A DNA stretch of 64,000 nt from Culicoidibacter larvae (GTDB lineage: Bacteria > Bacillota_I > Bacilli_A > Culicoidibacterales > Culicoidibacteraceae). Under the pieces are notes generated by a model that had not been told where the DNA came from, did no database searches, and saw only the letters and a list, made by a program, of their open reading frames with translations. The translations under genes were made by a program, and so were the position numbers. The stretch lies in contig NZ_VBWP01000002.1 in NCBI RefSeq assembly GCF_005771635.1, positions 1-64,000 of the forward strand, read 5' to 3'. This document shows, in pieces, positions 52,524 through 59,829 of the stretch (position 1 is the stretch's first letter; each line of letters begins with the position of its first letter).

Positions 52524-52540
52524 TATCCAAAAAATGTCAA
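52512..52540 (-). promoter_or_regulatory. Consensus promoter of the GntR-ABC operon
   Basis: Perfect TTGACA (52535-52540), 17-nt spacer, perfect TATAAT (52512-52517) on the minus strand. Confidence 0.85.
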
Positions 52541-52633
52541 ATAAAAAAGCGTTTATCGCAACTAGACGCTTTAAGAAAGAACAAAATATAGTATAATACA
52601 TATAATTAAAACGCTGAGGAAGGATTATATAAG

Positions 52634-52933
52634 ATGAAAATAATAACTGTTTGTGGCAGCTTAAAATTTAAAAACAAAATTATGCAAATTACTGAACAAA
52701 TGACATTACAAGGTAATTGCATGTTAAGTATTATCTATCCAACAATTCAAACCATTCACACATATAATAAAGCTGATAAAGACTTATTTGGGGACATGCA
52801 CAAAGAAAGAATTCGATTATCAGATGCTATTTTGGTTGTTAATATTGATAATTATATTGGCGAAAGTACTCAAAGTGAAATTGAGTTTGCCCAAAGTCTG
52901 GGCAAAGAAGTTATTTACTTTACAGACTTATAA
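52634..52933 (+). CDS. Small nucleoside 2-deoxyribosyltransferase-like protein
   Basis: A 99-residue protein: KIITVCGSLKFKNKIMQI at the start, MHKERIRLSDAILVVNIDNYIGESTQSEIEFAQSLGKEVIYFTD at the end. This is the pattern of a conserved small family with a Rossmann-like fold related to nucleoside 2-deoxyribosyltransferases (CGS loop, SD and YIGESTxxEI motifs). Whether it is an enzyme is unknown. A TATAAT lies at 52592-52597, with a weak -35. It stands alone on the plus strand and converges with the next gene at a shared terminator. Confidence 0.75.
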   Translation: MKIITVCGSLKFKNKIMQITEQMTLQGNCMLSIIYPTIQTIHTYNKADKDLFGDMHKERIRLSDAILVVNIDNYIGESTQSEIEFAQSLGKEVIYFTDL

Positions 52934-52934
52934 A

Positions 52935-52965
52935 AAAAAGCGTTCATCATGAATGAACGCTTTTT
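52935..52965. terminator. Bidirectional terminator between convergent small genes
   Basis: 13-bp perfect stem AAAAAGCGTTCAT / ATGAACGCTTTTT with loop CATGA. It overlaps the 3' end of the minus-strand gene. Confidence 0.9.
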
Positions 52966-53267
52966 AAATTTTCCTCATCATACCGCGCAAGCAGCAATGG
53001 TAATCCTTTTAAAATCCAGAAATCACCACAAACTTGTCCGCTAGACATACCACCGTGACTAAAGTCGGCAACATGAACATTCACTCCGGTATGCAACGGC
53101 TCGCCAATCAACATTTCCGCAGCATCAAACAACGCCTCTAAAAACTCGGCAAGATACTCAGGCACTCCCTGTTCAGCAAAAAACATATACAATTGCCGCC
53201 ATAAATATGGGTCACCACGCAATCCCCACTGCTGTGGTTCGGGATAAAACAACTTTTCAGCTTCCAT
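52947..53267 (-). CDS. Conserved hypothetical protein (106 aa)
   Basis: The sequence begins MEAEKLFYPEPQQWGLRGDPYLWRQL and ends FSHGGMSSGQVCGDFWILKGLPLLLARYDE. I have a sense that the PEPxQWGLRGDPYLW motif is widespread in Firmicutes hypothetical proteins, but I know no function. There is no signal peptide or membrane segment. The middle is helical (LAEFLEALFDAAEML). It is a single gene whose terminator is shared with the plus-strand gene, and it lies 52 nt after the AAA ATPase gene. Confidence 0.72.
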   Translation of the reverse strand: MEAEKLFYPEPQQWGLRGDPYLWRQLYMFFAEQGVPEYLAEFLEALFDAAEMLIGEPLHTGVNVHVADFSHGGMSSGQVCGDFWILKGLPLLLARYDEENLKSVHS

Positions 53268-53319
53268 AAACCAGTCACCTACCTTATTTCATTATAACAT
53301 GACAATCTATTATGAAAAA

Positions 53320-54033
53320 TCAATCTAACCCAATCACATTTCTTCGATATTCTTGACTCTCTAAATACCGTTTGTACAACATCGCTAGAACTGAATCTTC
53401 AAACTTTATCGCTTCTACACCGTTATCAATCGACATCTCATAAACTCTTGCATACTCATATCCAGCAATTAATGGTGAGTGTGTTGCAATAATAAACTGA
53501 CAATTTTGCATTTCGGCAAGTTCATGCATTAAGTTTAAAAATACAAATTGTGAGGCTGGAGATAATGCCGCCTCTGGCTCATCTAAAATATATATCCCAT
53601 CTTTAACAAAATAACGCTGAAGTAATTTCAATACGCCTTCACCATGTGAACACTGATGCATACTGTAATTTTCATCATCTTCAAAATATTCATGTAACTT
53701 AGTTTCTAATGTGTATAAGGTTTCTGAACGCAAGAAAAAACCATCCTTCGGAATGAATAACTTTGATAATACAATATCTTTATACAACTCAGAATGAGAA
53801 TCGTAAGTAGAAAACATAACATTTTTATTGCCACCTTCTGGATTGAATCCAAGCGAAATAGCAATTGCTTCAATTAACGTTGATTTACCAACACCATTTT
53901 CTCCTATGAAAATCGTAACTGCTTTATCAAAAACAATATTATTAAGGTTCTTAACAACAGGTAAATTAAACGGAAATTTTTTAAAATCAATACTATTGTC
54001 ACCTCTTATTGAAACTCCCTTTACATAAATCAC
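53320..54033 (-). CDS. Stand-alone AAA ATPase, SMC/OLD-like (AAA_21/23)
   Basis: A 237-residue ATPase with Walker A IFIGENGVGKSTLIEAIA (about 42-58), a signature-like CSHGEGVLKLLQRYF, Walker B GIYILDEPEAALSPASQ and the His switch FIIATHSPLIAGY. This is the head domain of the SMC/RecF/OLD class with the coiled coil reduced to about 60 residues. There is no TOPRIM or nuclease domain and no partner nuclease gene next to it. The start is GTG at 54033, 6 nt behind AGGAGG. The role is unknown; relatives occur both as housekeeping proteins and in defence systems. Confidence 0.85.
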   Translation of the reverse strand: MIYVKGVSIRGDNSIDFKKFPFNLPVVKNLNNIVFDKAVTIFIGENGVGKSTLIEAIAISLGFNPEGGNKNVMFSTYDSHSELYKDIVLSKLFIPKDGFFLRSETLYTLETKLHEYFEDDENYSMHQCSHGEGVLKLLQRYFVKDGIYILDEPEAALSPASQFVFLNLMHELAEMQNCQFIIATHSPLIAGYEYARVYEMSIDNGVEAIKFEDSVLAMLYKRYLESQEYRRNVIGLD

Positions 54034-54100
54034 ATTACTCCTCCTAAATCACGTTCAATTCTACCTTTATTATATCTGATTATTTTCTTGAATAAAAGCA

Positions 54101-54135
54101 AAACCCGGTCGGGAGCAAATGGCCCGACCGGGTTT
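54101..54135. terminator. Intrinsic terminator between the small ORF and the AAA ATPase gene
   Basis: 13-bp perfect stem AAACCCGGTCGGG / CCCGACCGGGTTT, 9-nt loop; minus-strand tail TTGCTTTTATT. Confidence 0.85.
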
Positions 54136-54136
54136 A

Positions 54137-54253
54137 TTATTCATAAAAAAGGATATACTCAAAATCATTTTTTGGTTCAATAAATGCTTTAGTTGAACCA
54201 AGTTTAAATGATAAGTCATTAATTGTTGCTGGTGCGTAGTACGCTAAAACAAT
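54137..54253 (-). CDS. Possible 38-residue ORF between two terminators
   Basis: The frame reads (M)VLAYYAPATINDLSFKLG and continues STKAFIEPKNDFEYILFYE to the stop at 54137. There is no ATG, GTG or TTG; the only candidate start is ATT at 54251-54253, directly behind AAGGAGAGG. It has a strong ribosome-like site and terminators on both sides (54272-54304 and 54101-54135), which suggests a transcribed unit, perhaps the end of a decayed gene. I do not recognise the peptide. Confidence 0.3.
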   Translation of the reverse strand: MVLAYYAPATINDLSFKLGSTKAFIEPKNDFEYILFYE

Positions 54254-54271
54254 CCTCTCCTTAAAAATTAA

Positions 54272-54304
54272 ATAAGCCGGTCGGGAGCGAGCCCGCCGGC
54301 TTAT
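54272..54304 (-). terminator. Intrinsic terminator after pepF
   Basis: GC-rich stem ATAAGCCGG-CGGG / CCCG-CCGGCTTAT with a one-base bulge; minus-strand tail TTAATTTTTAAGG. Confidence 0.85.
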
Positions 54305-54307
54305 CAG

Positions 54308-56104
54308 CTATTTCAATAATGCTTCCAGTTCATCCAAACGCTCTTTAAACACTGCCAATGCTTCAATAACCGGCTCACTGGTTGTCATATCAACACCAGC
54401 TTTTTTCAGCACTTCAATAGGAAAGTCTGAACTACCAGCTTTCAGGAATCCTAAATAGGCATCCACCGCCGCTGGCCCTTCGTGCAAGATTTTTGCGCTC
54501 AAAGCGGAAGCTGCACTAAATCCAGTAGCATACTGATATACATAGTAATTCATATAAAAGTGAGGAATACGTGCCCATTCAAAGCCTATAGCATCATCAT
54601 AAGTCATGGCTTCACCATAATACTTTTTATTTAATGCAAAGTAATTCTCTGTTAAAAATTCAGCTGTTAACGCCGTTCCCTCTTGATCTGCTTTATGGAT
54701 TAAGTGCTCAAATTCAGCAAATTGAGTTTGTCTGAAAATCGTACCCTTTACGCCATCAAGATAATGATTGATGATAAAAGCACGAATGCTTTTATCATCA
54801 TATTTTTTCAACAAATAATCAGTCAGTAAATTTTCATTGGTTGTTGAAGCGACTTCGGCAAGGAAAATACTGTAATCACCATAAATGAACGGTTGATTTT
54901 TACGTGTATAATAACTATGCAGACTATGACCCAATTCATGTGCCAAAGTGAAAACATTATCCAAAGTATCTTGCCAGTTCAGCAATATATATGGATTTGT
55001 ACTATATACTCCTGATGAATAAGCACCACTGCGCTTACCAACGTTTTCCAAAACATCAATCCAGCGGCTAGCAAAAGCTTCTTTGAGAATAGCTTGATAT
55101 TCAGCACCAAGTGGCGCCAATGCTTCAATAACAATCTCCTGCGCTTCTTCATAAGTAAACTTTAAATCAACATCGGCAACAACCGGTGTATATAAATCAT
55201 ACATCCGTAAATCATCAAGTCCCAACATTTTTTGACGTACACCAACATAACGATGCAATAAATCAATGCGCTCATTGACAGCGGCAATCAATGCTTCATG
55301 GACTGTTTCAGGAATATGATTATTAAACAAGGCTGCGTGGCGTGCTGATTCAAAGCCACGCACCCGTGCACTGAAATTGCTCTTCTTTATTTGTCCGGAA
55401 ATTGTTGTTGCAAAAGTATTTTGCAACGCTTGATACGCGGCATAAACGCCATTGAAAGCCGCGCGACGTACGTCGCGGTTGGCACTTTCAAGGAAGGTGC
55501 CGTAACGGCCATGAGTAATTTCAACTTCCTGACCATCTTCACCAATAATAGTAGGAAACTTCATATCAGCATTATTCAACATCATGTAAGTATTGCTCGA
55601 GGCACCAAACACTTCGCTGGCCCCGGCAAGCAATGCCTCTTCCTTATCGCTCAAAGTGTATGGCCGCCCCATCGTCACTTCTTCAAGCAAATGGCGATAT
55701 AATGCTAAATCGGCATTCTCATTTATAAATGCTTCTAAACGATCCGGTTCAATTGCTAAAATTTCCGGACTTAAAAAGGCCATACTGCTGGCAGCGCTTG
55801 AATACAAACTTCCAGCTCTGGCATCAAACCCCTGATACACACTATTGGTTGTATCCTGATCATTTTTCAAACTGGCGTACACATACACCTTGCCAAGACG
55901 ATCAAATAACTCATCTTGATAGCGCAATACCGCCAATAATTGTTCGCTACCTTGATTCAATGTTCCGACAAATTCGGCTGCTTTTTCAATGAAGGTTTGC
56001 AAAGCCGCAAATTCATGCTCCCAGTCCTCGTCGGTCTTAAAAATAGTTGTCAAATCCCAAGTCAGCGTAACCGGAACCTGATCACGCGTTAATAATTCAC
56101 TCAT
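54308..56104 (-). CDS. pepF: Oligoendopeptidase F
   Basis: M3-family zinc metallopeptidase that degrades short peptides in the cytosol. The N-terminal helical domain (to about 190) covers a central channel; the zinc motif is FTLAHELGHSLHSYYT (about 385), with the third ligand Glu in FLAEVASTTNENLL. The C-terminal YYVYQYATGFSAASALSAKIL and FLKAGSSDFPIEVLKKAGVDM are PepF/B signatures. 598 residues, normal length. It is monocistronic. Confidence 0.96.
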   Translation of the reverse strand: MSELLTRDQVPVTLTWDLTTIFKTDEDWEHEFAALQTFIEKAAEFVGTLNQGSEQLLAVLRYQDELFDRLGKVYVYASLKNDQDTTNSVYQGFDARAGSLYSSAASSMAFLSPEILAIEPDRLEAFINENADLALYRHLLEEVTMGRPYTLSDKEEALLAGASEVFGASSNTYMMLNNADMKFPTIIGEDGQEVEITHGRYGTFLESANRDVRRAAFNGVYAAYQALQNTFATTISGQIKKSNFSARVRGFESARHAALFNNHIPETVHEALIAAVNERIDLLHRYVGVRQKMLGLDDLRMYDLYTPVVADVDLKFTYEEAQEIVIEALAPLGAEYQAILKEAFASRWIDVLENVGKRSGAYSSGVYSTNPYILLNWQDTLDNVFTLAHELGHSLHSYYTRKNQPFIYGDYSIFLAEVASTTNENLLTDYLLKKYDDKSIRAFIINHYLDGVKGTIFRQTQFAEFEHLIHKADQEGTALTAEFLTENYFALNKKYYGEAMTYDDAIGFEWARIPHFYMNYYVYQYATGFSAASALSAKILHEGPAAVDAYLGFLKAGSSDFPIEVLKKAGVDMTTSEPVIEALAVFKERLDELEALLK

Positions 56105-56176
56105 TAGCGTTCCTCCTTTAGTTTATATGGTTTTTATTGTAGCACACTTTCATTTTATTTGTGAGAAAATCGCAAT

Positions 56177-56209
56177 AAAAGCCATGCCCTTTGAAAGGGC
56201 ATGGCTTTT
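56177..56209 (-). terminator. Intrinsic terminator after the 56.2-kb gene
   Basis: 15-bp perfect stem AAAAGCCATGCCCTT / AAGGGCATGGCTTTT with 3-nt loop. Confidence 0.88.
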
Positions 56210-56228
56210 TCTAAATCTGAGCAGTCAT

Positions 56229-56624
56229 TTATTTCTTTTTTTCTATCAAATAAAAACTAATCGGCCGCGTCTCACTTTGGATAACAATATGATGCGGCGT
56301 ATCAGGAATATAACGAATTTCAACCATACTGCCTGGCATGTGAGCAAAAGCAAAATCCTGCATTTCCAAAATATCAATCCAGTTTGAAGTATATTGATAG
56401 CGAACTGTTTTGCCATCCAATTCATACTCAAGATCAATAAATAATTGAATCGTATTATTGCTCTCATCTGGTAAATACGAGTGCCGATCATGAACCAATG
56501 CCTGACAAATCTGACCGCCAGTGGCAATCTCATTCATCCGCCGCTTCCCCTGTATATTTAAAATAACCATAACCGCAACTGCAATAACCACAACTGCAAC
56601 CAACAGTAAAACTGCCATATCCAC
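56229..56624 (-). CDS. Membrane-anchored protein with a beta-rich domain (DUF3592-like)
   Basis: The 131-residue protein has one N-terminal membrane helix (MAVLLLVAVVVIAVAVMVIL) and then a beta-rich soluble domain: QALVHDRHSYLP, LFIDLEYELDGKTVRYQYTSN and GSMVEIRYIPDTPHHIVIQSE. The last phrase (xVxVxYxPxxPxxx) resembles the DUF3592 pattern of proteins found in the envelope. The GTG at 56633 lies inside AAGGAG; the GTG at 56624 is 8 nt away and is preferred. The function is unknown. Single gene between pepF and the LRR protein. Confidence 0.68.
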   Translation of the reverse strand: MDMAVLLLVAVVVIAVAVMVILNIQGKRRMNEIATGGQICQALVHDRHSYLPDESNNTIQLFIDLEYELDGKTVRYQYTSNWIDILEMQDFAFAHMPGSMVEIRYIPDTPHHIVIQSETRPISFYLIEKKK

Positions 56625-56688
56625 GATGACCACTCCTTCCTACATACTATATCATTTTTATGAAGAAATGGGAACGATGATGAAAAAG

Positions 56689-56706
56689 AATCTACCAAGA
56701 TAGATT
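56689..56706 (-). terminator. Weak terminator after the LRR gene
   Basis: 6-bp stem AATCTA / TAGATT followed by CTTTTTCATC on the minus strand. Confidence 0.45.
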
Positions 56707-56724
56707 ATTTTTACGATTATTCAA

Positions 56725-58182
56725 TTACTCAACTTTTCTTTTTGATGCAATTATAGCAGTAACCAGAGCAGCTGCAACTAATACTGAACCTACAAGCAAG
56801 TATTCATAGACTGTTTGACCTGTTTGCGGTAATTCAGTATTGCCACCTCCATTACCATTGGAATTATTCTCACTGCTGTTTTCGTCCGGGCCTGTTACAA
56901 AGGAACCAATTTCAAAATAGGTTGTATATAGTACCGGATCCAAGCGACCACCTGTGCCATTGGCAACTAAAGTGTATACTCCTGATTGCGTTAAATCAGC
57001 ACCATCAATAATTAATTGTCCATCTTGCAGTGTAGGCATAACATTTATTTCTATTCCATCAGGCTGAGTCAGAATATAAGAAAATGTCATTCCATAATCA
57101 ACAAATTGATTATACGCAGGATATGCAGCAAAACTATAATCGGTTTCTAAAGGACCAACCGAAGTTAGATTCAAAGCACTTGTTTGATTAGAAAATCGAA
57201 CAAGTGTAGGAGTTGAAGCATTTCTCGCCACTATATAGTCATACACTTCTTTTGGCAGCGAAGTTAACTTATTGTTATATAAAGGCATATTCCATAGTGT
57301 TTTAGATTGTGCGATTCCGCTCGAAACACTGGTTAATTCATTGTTATCCAATAGTAACTGGAATAATCTAGGCATAGTGCCAATACTTGCTGGCACTTCA
57401 CCATTGAAACGATTACCTGACATACCAATAGTCACGGCATTAGACCACTCACTAATCCAATCAGGAATTGGTCCGCTTAACTGGTTCCAAGAAACCAAAA
57501 ATGTGGATATTTTTGCTAAATTTCTTAATTCGTCAGGCAATTCACCAGTCAACTTATTTGAAGATAAATCTAAGTTAGTAAGACTGTTAAGATTGCCAAT
57601 CTCGGCTGGTATTGCACCAGTAAGCTGATTAGTGTTTAAATCAAGAAGCTCCAGTTTTTTTAAATTGCCAATATTAGTTGGAATTGAACCTGTGAACTTA
57701 TTTTTGGCCAATCTAAGGTCAATCACCGTTGTTAGATTTCCAATTTCTGTTGGAATAACACCGGATAAACCGTTGTTAGATAACGAAAGTTTTTCAATGC
57801 TTAACATATTGCCAATTTCAGCAGGGATTTCGCCAGTCAATTTATTTCCATATAGATCTATCGTTGATATATTGATAAAGTTTTCAATTCCATTAAGTGT
57901 CCCGGCAATATTTTTTTCTCGCAAAATTATTTCCCCGGTTGCTGCCTGAGCTTCATCAACGCTAATAAATCCATCACCATCTAAATCAAATTCTGGATAC
58001 AGTAATAAAATCGCATCATGCAATTCCACACTACCAGACCCAAATGCCCAATCTACCGGTGCTTCAACCGGATTACTAGTCGCCTGAACCGTTATTGGAC
58101 TGTTTGTATTTACAAGAATATTTGCAAAAATGAAGGTAGATACAAATAATATGGCCCCTACAGCATTCTTGATTTTCATCAT
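56725..58182 (-). CDS. Sortase-anchored surface protein with plant-type leucine-rich repeats
   Basis: A 485-residue exported protein. Residues 1-34 are a signal peptide (AVGAILFVSTFIFANILV, then TVQA). DLDGDGFISVDE (about 66-77) is an EF-hand or dockerin-like calcium loop. About 90-330 holds roughly nine leucine-rich repeats of the plant-specific class, with unit L-x-G-x-IP-x-x-IGNL (LTGEIPAEIGN, LSGVIPTEIGNL, FTGSIPTNIGNL). An Ig-like segment follows. LPQTG at 451-455, a membrane helix and KRK form the wall anchor. Tandem ATG codons at 58182/58179 follow AGGGGGG. It is probably an adhesin or substrate-binding surface protein. Confidence 0.9.
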   Translation of the reverse strand: MMKIKNAVGAILFVSTFIFANILVNTNSPITVQATSNPVEAPVDWAFGSGSVELHDAILLLYPEFDLDGDGFISVDEAQAATGEIILREKNIAGTLNGIENFINISTIDLYGNKLTGEIPAEIGNMLSIEKLSLSNNGLSGVIPTEIGNLTTVIDLRLAKNKFTGSIPTNIGNLKKLELLDLNTNQLTGAIPAEIGNLNSLTNLDLSSNKLTGELPDELRNLAKISTFLVSWNQLSGPIPDWISEWSNAVTIGMSGNRFNGEVPASIGTMPRLFQLLLDNNELTSVSSGIAQSKTLWNMPLYNNKLTSLPKEVYDYIVARNASTPTLVRFSNQTSALNLTSVGPLETDYSFAAYPAYNQFVDYGMTFSYILTQPDGIEINVMPTLQDGQLIIDGADLTQSGVYTLVANGTGGRLDPVLYTTYFEIGSFVTGPDENSSENNSNGNGGGNTELPQTGQTVYEYLLVGSVLVAAALVTAIIASKRKVE

Positions 58183-58361
58183 AATTATTCCCCCCTGTTT
58201 ATTTAATGAAAAATATACCAACTTATAATAGCATAGCTTTACCAGTTTTAATGATTTTCTTATAAAAAAACATTTTTCACTTTTCAATCACACTACTATG
58301 TATTTTTCTTTTGACGGAATAATCCAACAGAGCTACTCAAAAACACCAATAAAACAAATAA

Positions 58362-58391
58362 AAAGACCAGAGTTAACCCACTCTGATCTTT
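58362..58391 (-). terminator. Terminator upstream of the LRR gene
   Basis: 12-bp stem AAAGATCAGAGT / ACTCTGGTCTTT on the minus strand (one G-U pair) followed by TTATTTG. It would stop transcripts coming from the TetR/Zn-ribbon/TfoX-C operon. Confidence 0.75.
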
Positions 58392-58400
58392 CTGCATATC

Positions 58401-58536
58401 TGATTGCCAAGCACATATATTGGCGAATTTTGAATGATTCTGCTCCGTGTCTCATGGTCACGTATTTTAGATACGCTCCCACTCGATACTCACAGAATAA
58501 TCCAAACTTCACTCAATCTATGCGCTTGGTTGATTC
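58401..58536. repeat. Nested inverted-repeat element, copy B
   Basis: Outer arms TGATTGCCAAGC (58401-58412) and GCTTGGTTGATTC pair imperfectly; middle arms GATTCTG / CAGAATAATC flank the core CACGTATTTTAGATACGCTC at 58459-58478. That core matches 35791-35811 except for one base. Both copies have the core at the tip of long nested stems. Confidence 0.6.
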
Positions 58537-58625
58537 AATTGACAACTGAGCCGAAGTCTCAGTTGTTTAGCATGCAAAGCATGCTCATTTTGTGAAAAAC
58601 AGGAAACCCAAACAAGCAAAAGCTG

Positions 58626-58877
58626 CTATAAACTATTAAAAAAACTTTTCAACTCCTGCTTCTTTACCGCCGGCAAACTATGCCAGCGAACCCCTTCAAT
58701 TGCACCTTCGAGCGCATACAACATATCCAAACATGCACCAGGATCGCGCAAACGCACTGCTAAAAAAGCATCCATACTCCCCGTAGCAATCAGTTTTTCC
58801 GGTGTATCAATGCCGACATCAATCAACCGCGTTGCAGCAACCTTCCCAATATTGGTCATCGCCATCAACTCATTCAT
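58626..58877 (-). CDS. TfoX C-terminal domain protein
   Basis: An 83-residue protein made only of the TfoX C-terminal (helix-hairpin-helix-like) domain: LMAMTNIGKVAATRLIDVGIDTPEKLIATG, then ACLDMLYALEGAIEGVRWHSLPAVKKQELKSFF. In proteobacteria the full TfoX/Sxy protein acts in competence, but the stand-alone C-terminal domain is common in Firmicutes with unknown role. The gap to the Zn-ribbon gene is 2 nt, so the two are co-translated, third in a TetR-led operon. Confidence 0.85.
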   Translation of the reverse strand: MNELMAMTNIGKVAATRLIDVGIDTPEKLIATGSMDAFLAVRLRDPGACLDMLYALEGAIEGVRWHSLPAVKKQELKSFFNSL

Positions 58878-58879
58878 TG

Positions 58880-59128
58880 CTATTCACCCTCTCTATGCTT
58901 CCATGCCGGCAGCTCTGCAAGCTGCCCAGCTGCCACTTTACGAGCAACTGCTCGCTCCAGCCCTTGGGTTGCCATAACAAACTCAGTCATCCCATCCAGC
59001 TTTTCCTCATAACTCTGCATACTGCCATCAGCACGAGCACAATATCTGCAATAATCCTTGTTCTCATCACCCATCGCAAAATCTTCCTTCGCACGCATCG
59101 GCATACCACACGCAATACACGTTTTCAT
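58880..59128 (-). CDS. Zinc-ribbon protein (PF12674-like)
   Basis: An 82-residue protein: CIACGMPM near the start and YCRYCARADG about 20 residues later form a four-cysteine zinc ribbon with the spacing of the Zn_ribbon_2 family. A helical tail (YEEKLDGMTEFVMATQGL) follows. Members are often found as a fusion or neighbour of TfoX-C or GNAT domains; the function is unknown. I start at the ATG at 59128, 8 nt behind AGGAGG, and not at the adjacent TTG at 59131. Confidence 0.82.
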   Translation of the reverse strand: MKTCIACGMPMRAKEDFAMGDENKDYCRYCARADGSMQSYEEKLDGMTEFVMATQGLERAVARKVAAGQLAELPAWKHREGE

Positions 59129-59140
59129 CAAAATCGCCTC

Positions 59141-59731
59141 CTAAATTTGAATTAATAACATAAAATGATTGAGCAACTTCTCTTTATAGGTCAAAAGTAG
59201 ATTTGCTTGCCGACCCACCTCGGCAAACAAATCACCATTCATCAAATAATAATGAACTAACCCTAACCAAGTATTAAACAACAAAGCCTGTTCCAGCTGC
59301 TTCACGGTTCCGTCCTGCATTTGCTCACAATAAACCAACCAGATGTAATTAGAAATTGCCGACTGCATTCCCAGAAAGCGTAATTGCGCTTGCTCAGGTA
59401 AATGAGTCCGTTCTATAATCAATTGCCGATATAAACACTCAAACTGAATCAAGATATCCAAATGAATACCAAGGATGCCGGCAACATCACCATTAAAGCC
59501 TTGCATCTGTTCATATAAACGATCACATTCATGGCACAATTTATCGACCACAGCATATATCAGCTCATCACGGCTGGCAAAATGAACAAATACTGTTCCT
59601 TTTGCCACTCCGGCAGCTTTGGCAATATCATCAATAGTTGTCAACAAAAAACCGCGTTCAGCAAATAATTGCTCAGCCGTTGCTAAGATATTCTGTCTGG
59701 TTTGTTGTTTTTGCAATTCGCGTTTATTCAT
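59141..59731 (-). CDS. TetR/AcrR-family regulator, probably autoregulatory
   Basis: A 196-residue regulator. The DNA-binding domain is TRQNILATAEQLFAERGFLLTTIDDIAKAAGVAKGTVFVHFASRDELIYAVV, a textbook TetR helix-turn-helix. The C-terminal ligand domain (about 75-196) is all-helical and not assignable. The ATG at 59731 lies behind GGAGG. A perfect 18-bp palindrome covers the -10 region of its own promoter. It leads the operon TetR, Zn-ribbon, TfoX-C, with a gap of 12 nt to the next gene. Confidence 0.9.
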   Translation of the reverse strand: MNKRELQKQQTRQNILATAEQLFAERGFLLTTIDDIAKAAGVAKGTVFVHFASRDELIYAVVDKLCHECDRLYEQMQGFNGDVAGILGIHLDILIQFECLYRQLIIERTHLPEQAQLRFLGMQSAISNYIWLVYCEQMQDGTVKQLEQALLFNTWLGLVHYYLMNGDLFAEVGRQANLLLTYKEKLLNHFMLLIQI

Positions 59732-59746
59732 AATGACCTCCAAGTC

Positions 59747-59764
59747 AATGACTATATAGTCATT
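59747..59764. promoter_or_regulatory. Operator palindrome for the TetR operon
   Basis: Perfect 18-bp palindrome AATGACTATATAGTCATT. It overlaps the last bases of the -10 hexamer and the expected transcription start, and so is well placed for repression. Confidence 0.8.
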
Positions 59765-59790
59765 ATAATATTATTTATTGTAACTGTCAA
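59762..59790 (-). promoter_or_regulatory. Consensus promoter of the TetR operon
   Basis: Perfect TTGACA (59785-59790), 17-nt spacer, perfect TATAAT (59762-59767) on the minus strand. Confidence 0.85.
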
Positions 59791-59791
59791 T

Positions 59792-59823
59792 AAAAAATCC
59801 ATGCTTTTTAACATGGATTTTTT
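59792..59823 (-). terminator. Intrinsic terminator after the terpenoid-toroid-like gene
   Basis: 12-bp perfect stem AAAAAATCCATG / CATGGATTTTTT with 8-nt loop; T-containing minus-strand tail. Confidence 0.8.
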
Positions 59824-59829
59824 ATCTTC

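Larger units (their letters stand above)
58183..58625. other. Gene-free region of about 440 bp rich in inverted repeats
   Basis: It holds, from left to right, the LRR gene ribosome site, the terminator at 58362-58391, the nested palindrome copy B at 58401-58536, a perfect 9-bp hairpin ACAACTGAG / CTCAGTTGT (58542-58566), and a perfect 7-bp hairpin AGCATGC-AAA-GCATGCT (58569-58585). An 83-codon plus-strand frame crosses these palindromes and has no ribosome site, so I do not call it a gene. Confidence 0.6.

Noticed and set aside
58298-58549. 83-codon plus-strand frame upstream of the LRR gene
   Set aside because: It crosses a terminator hairpin and the copy-B palindrome, lacks a ribosome site and resembles no protein.
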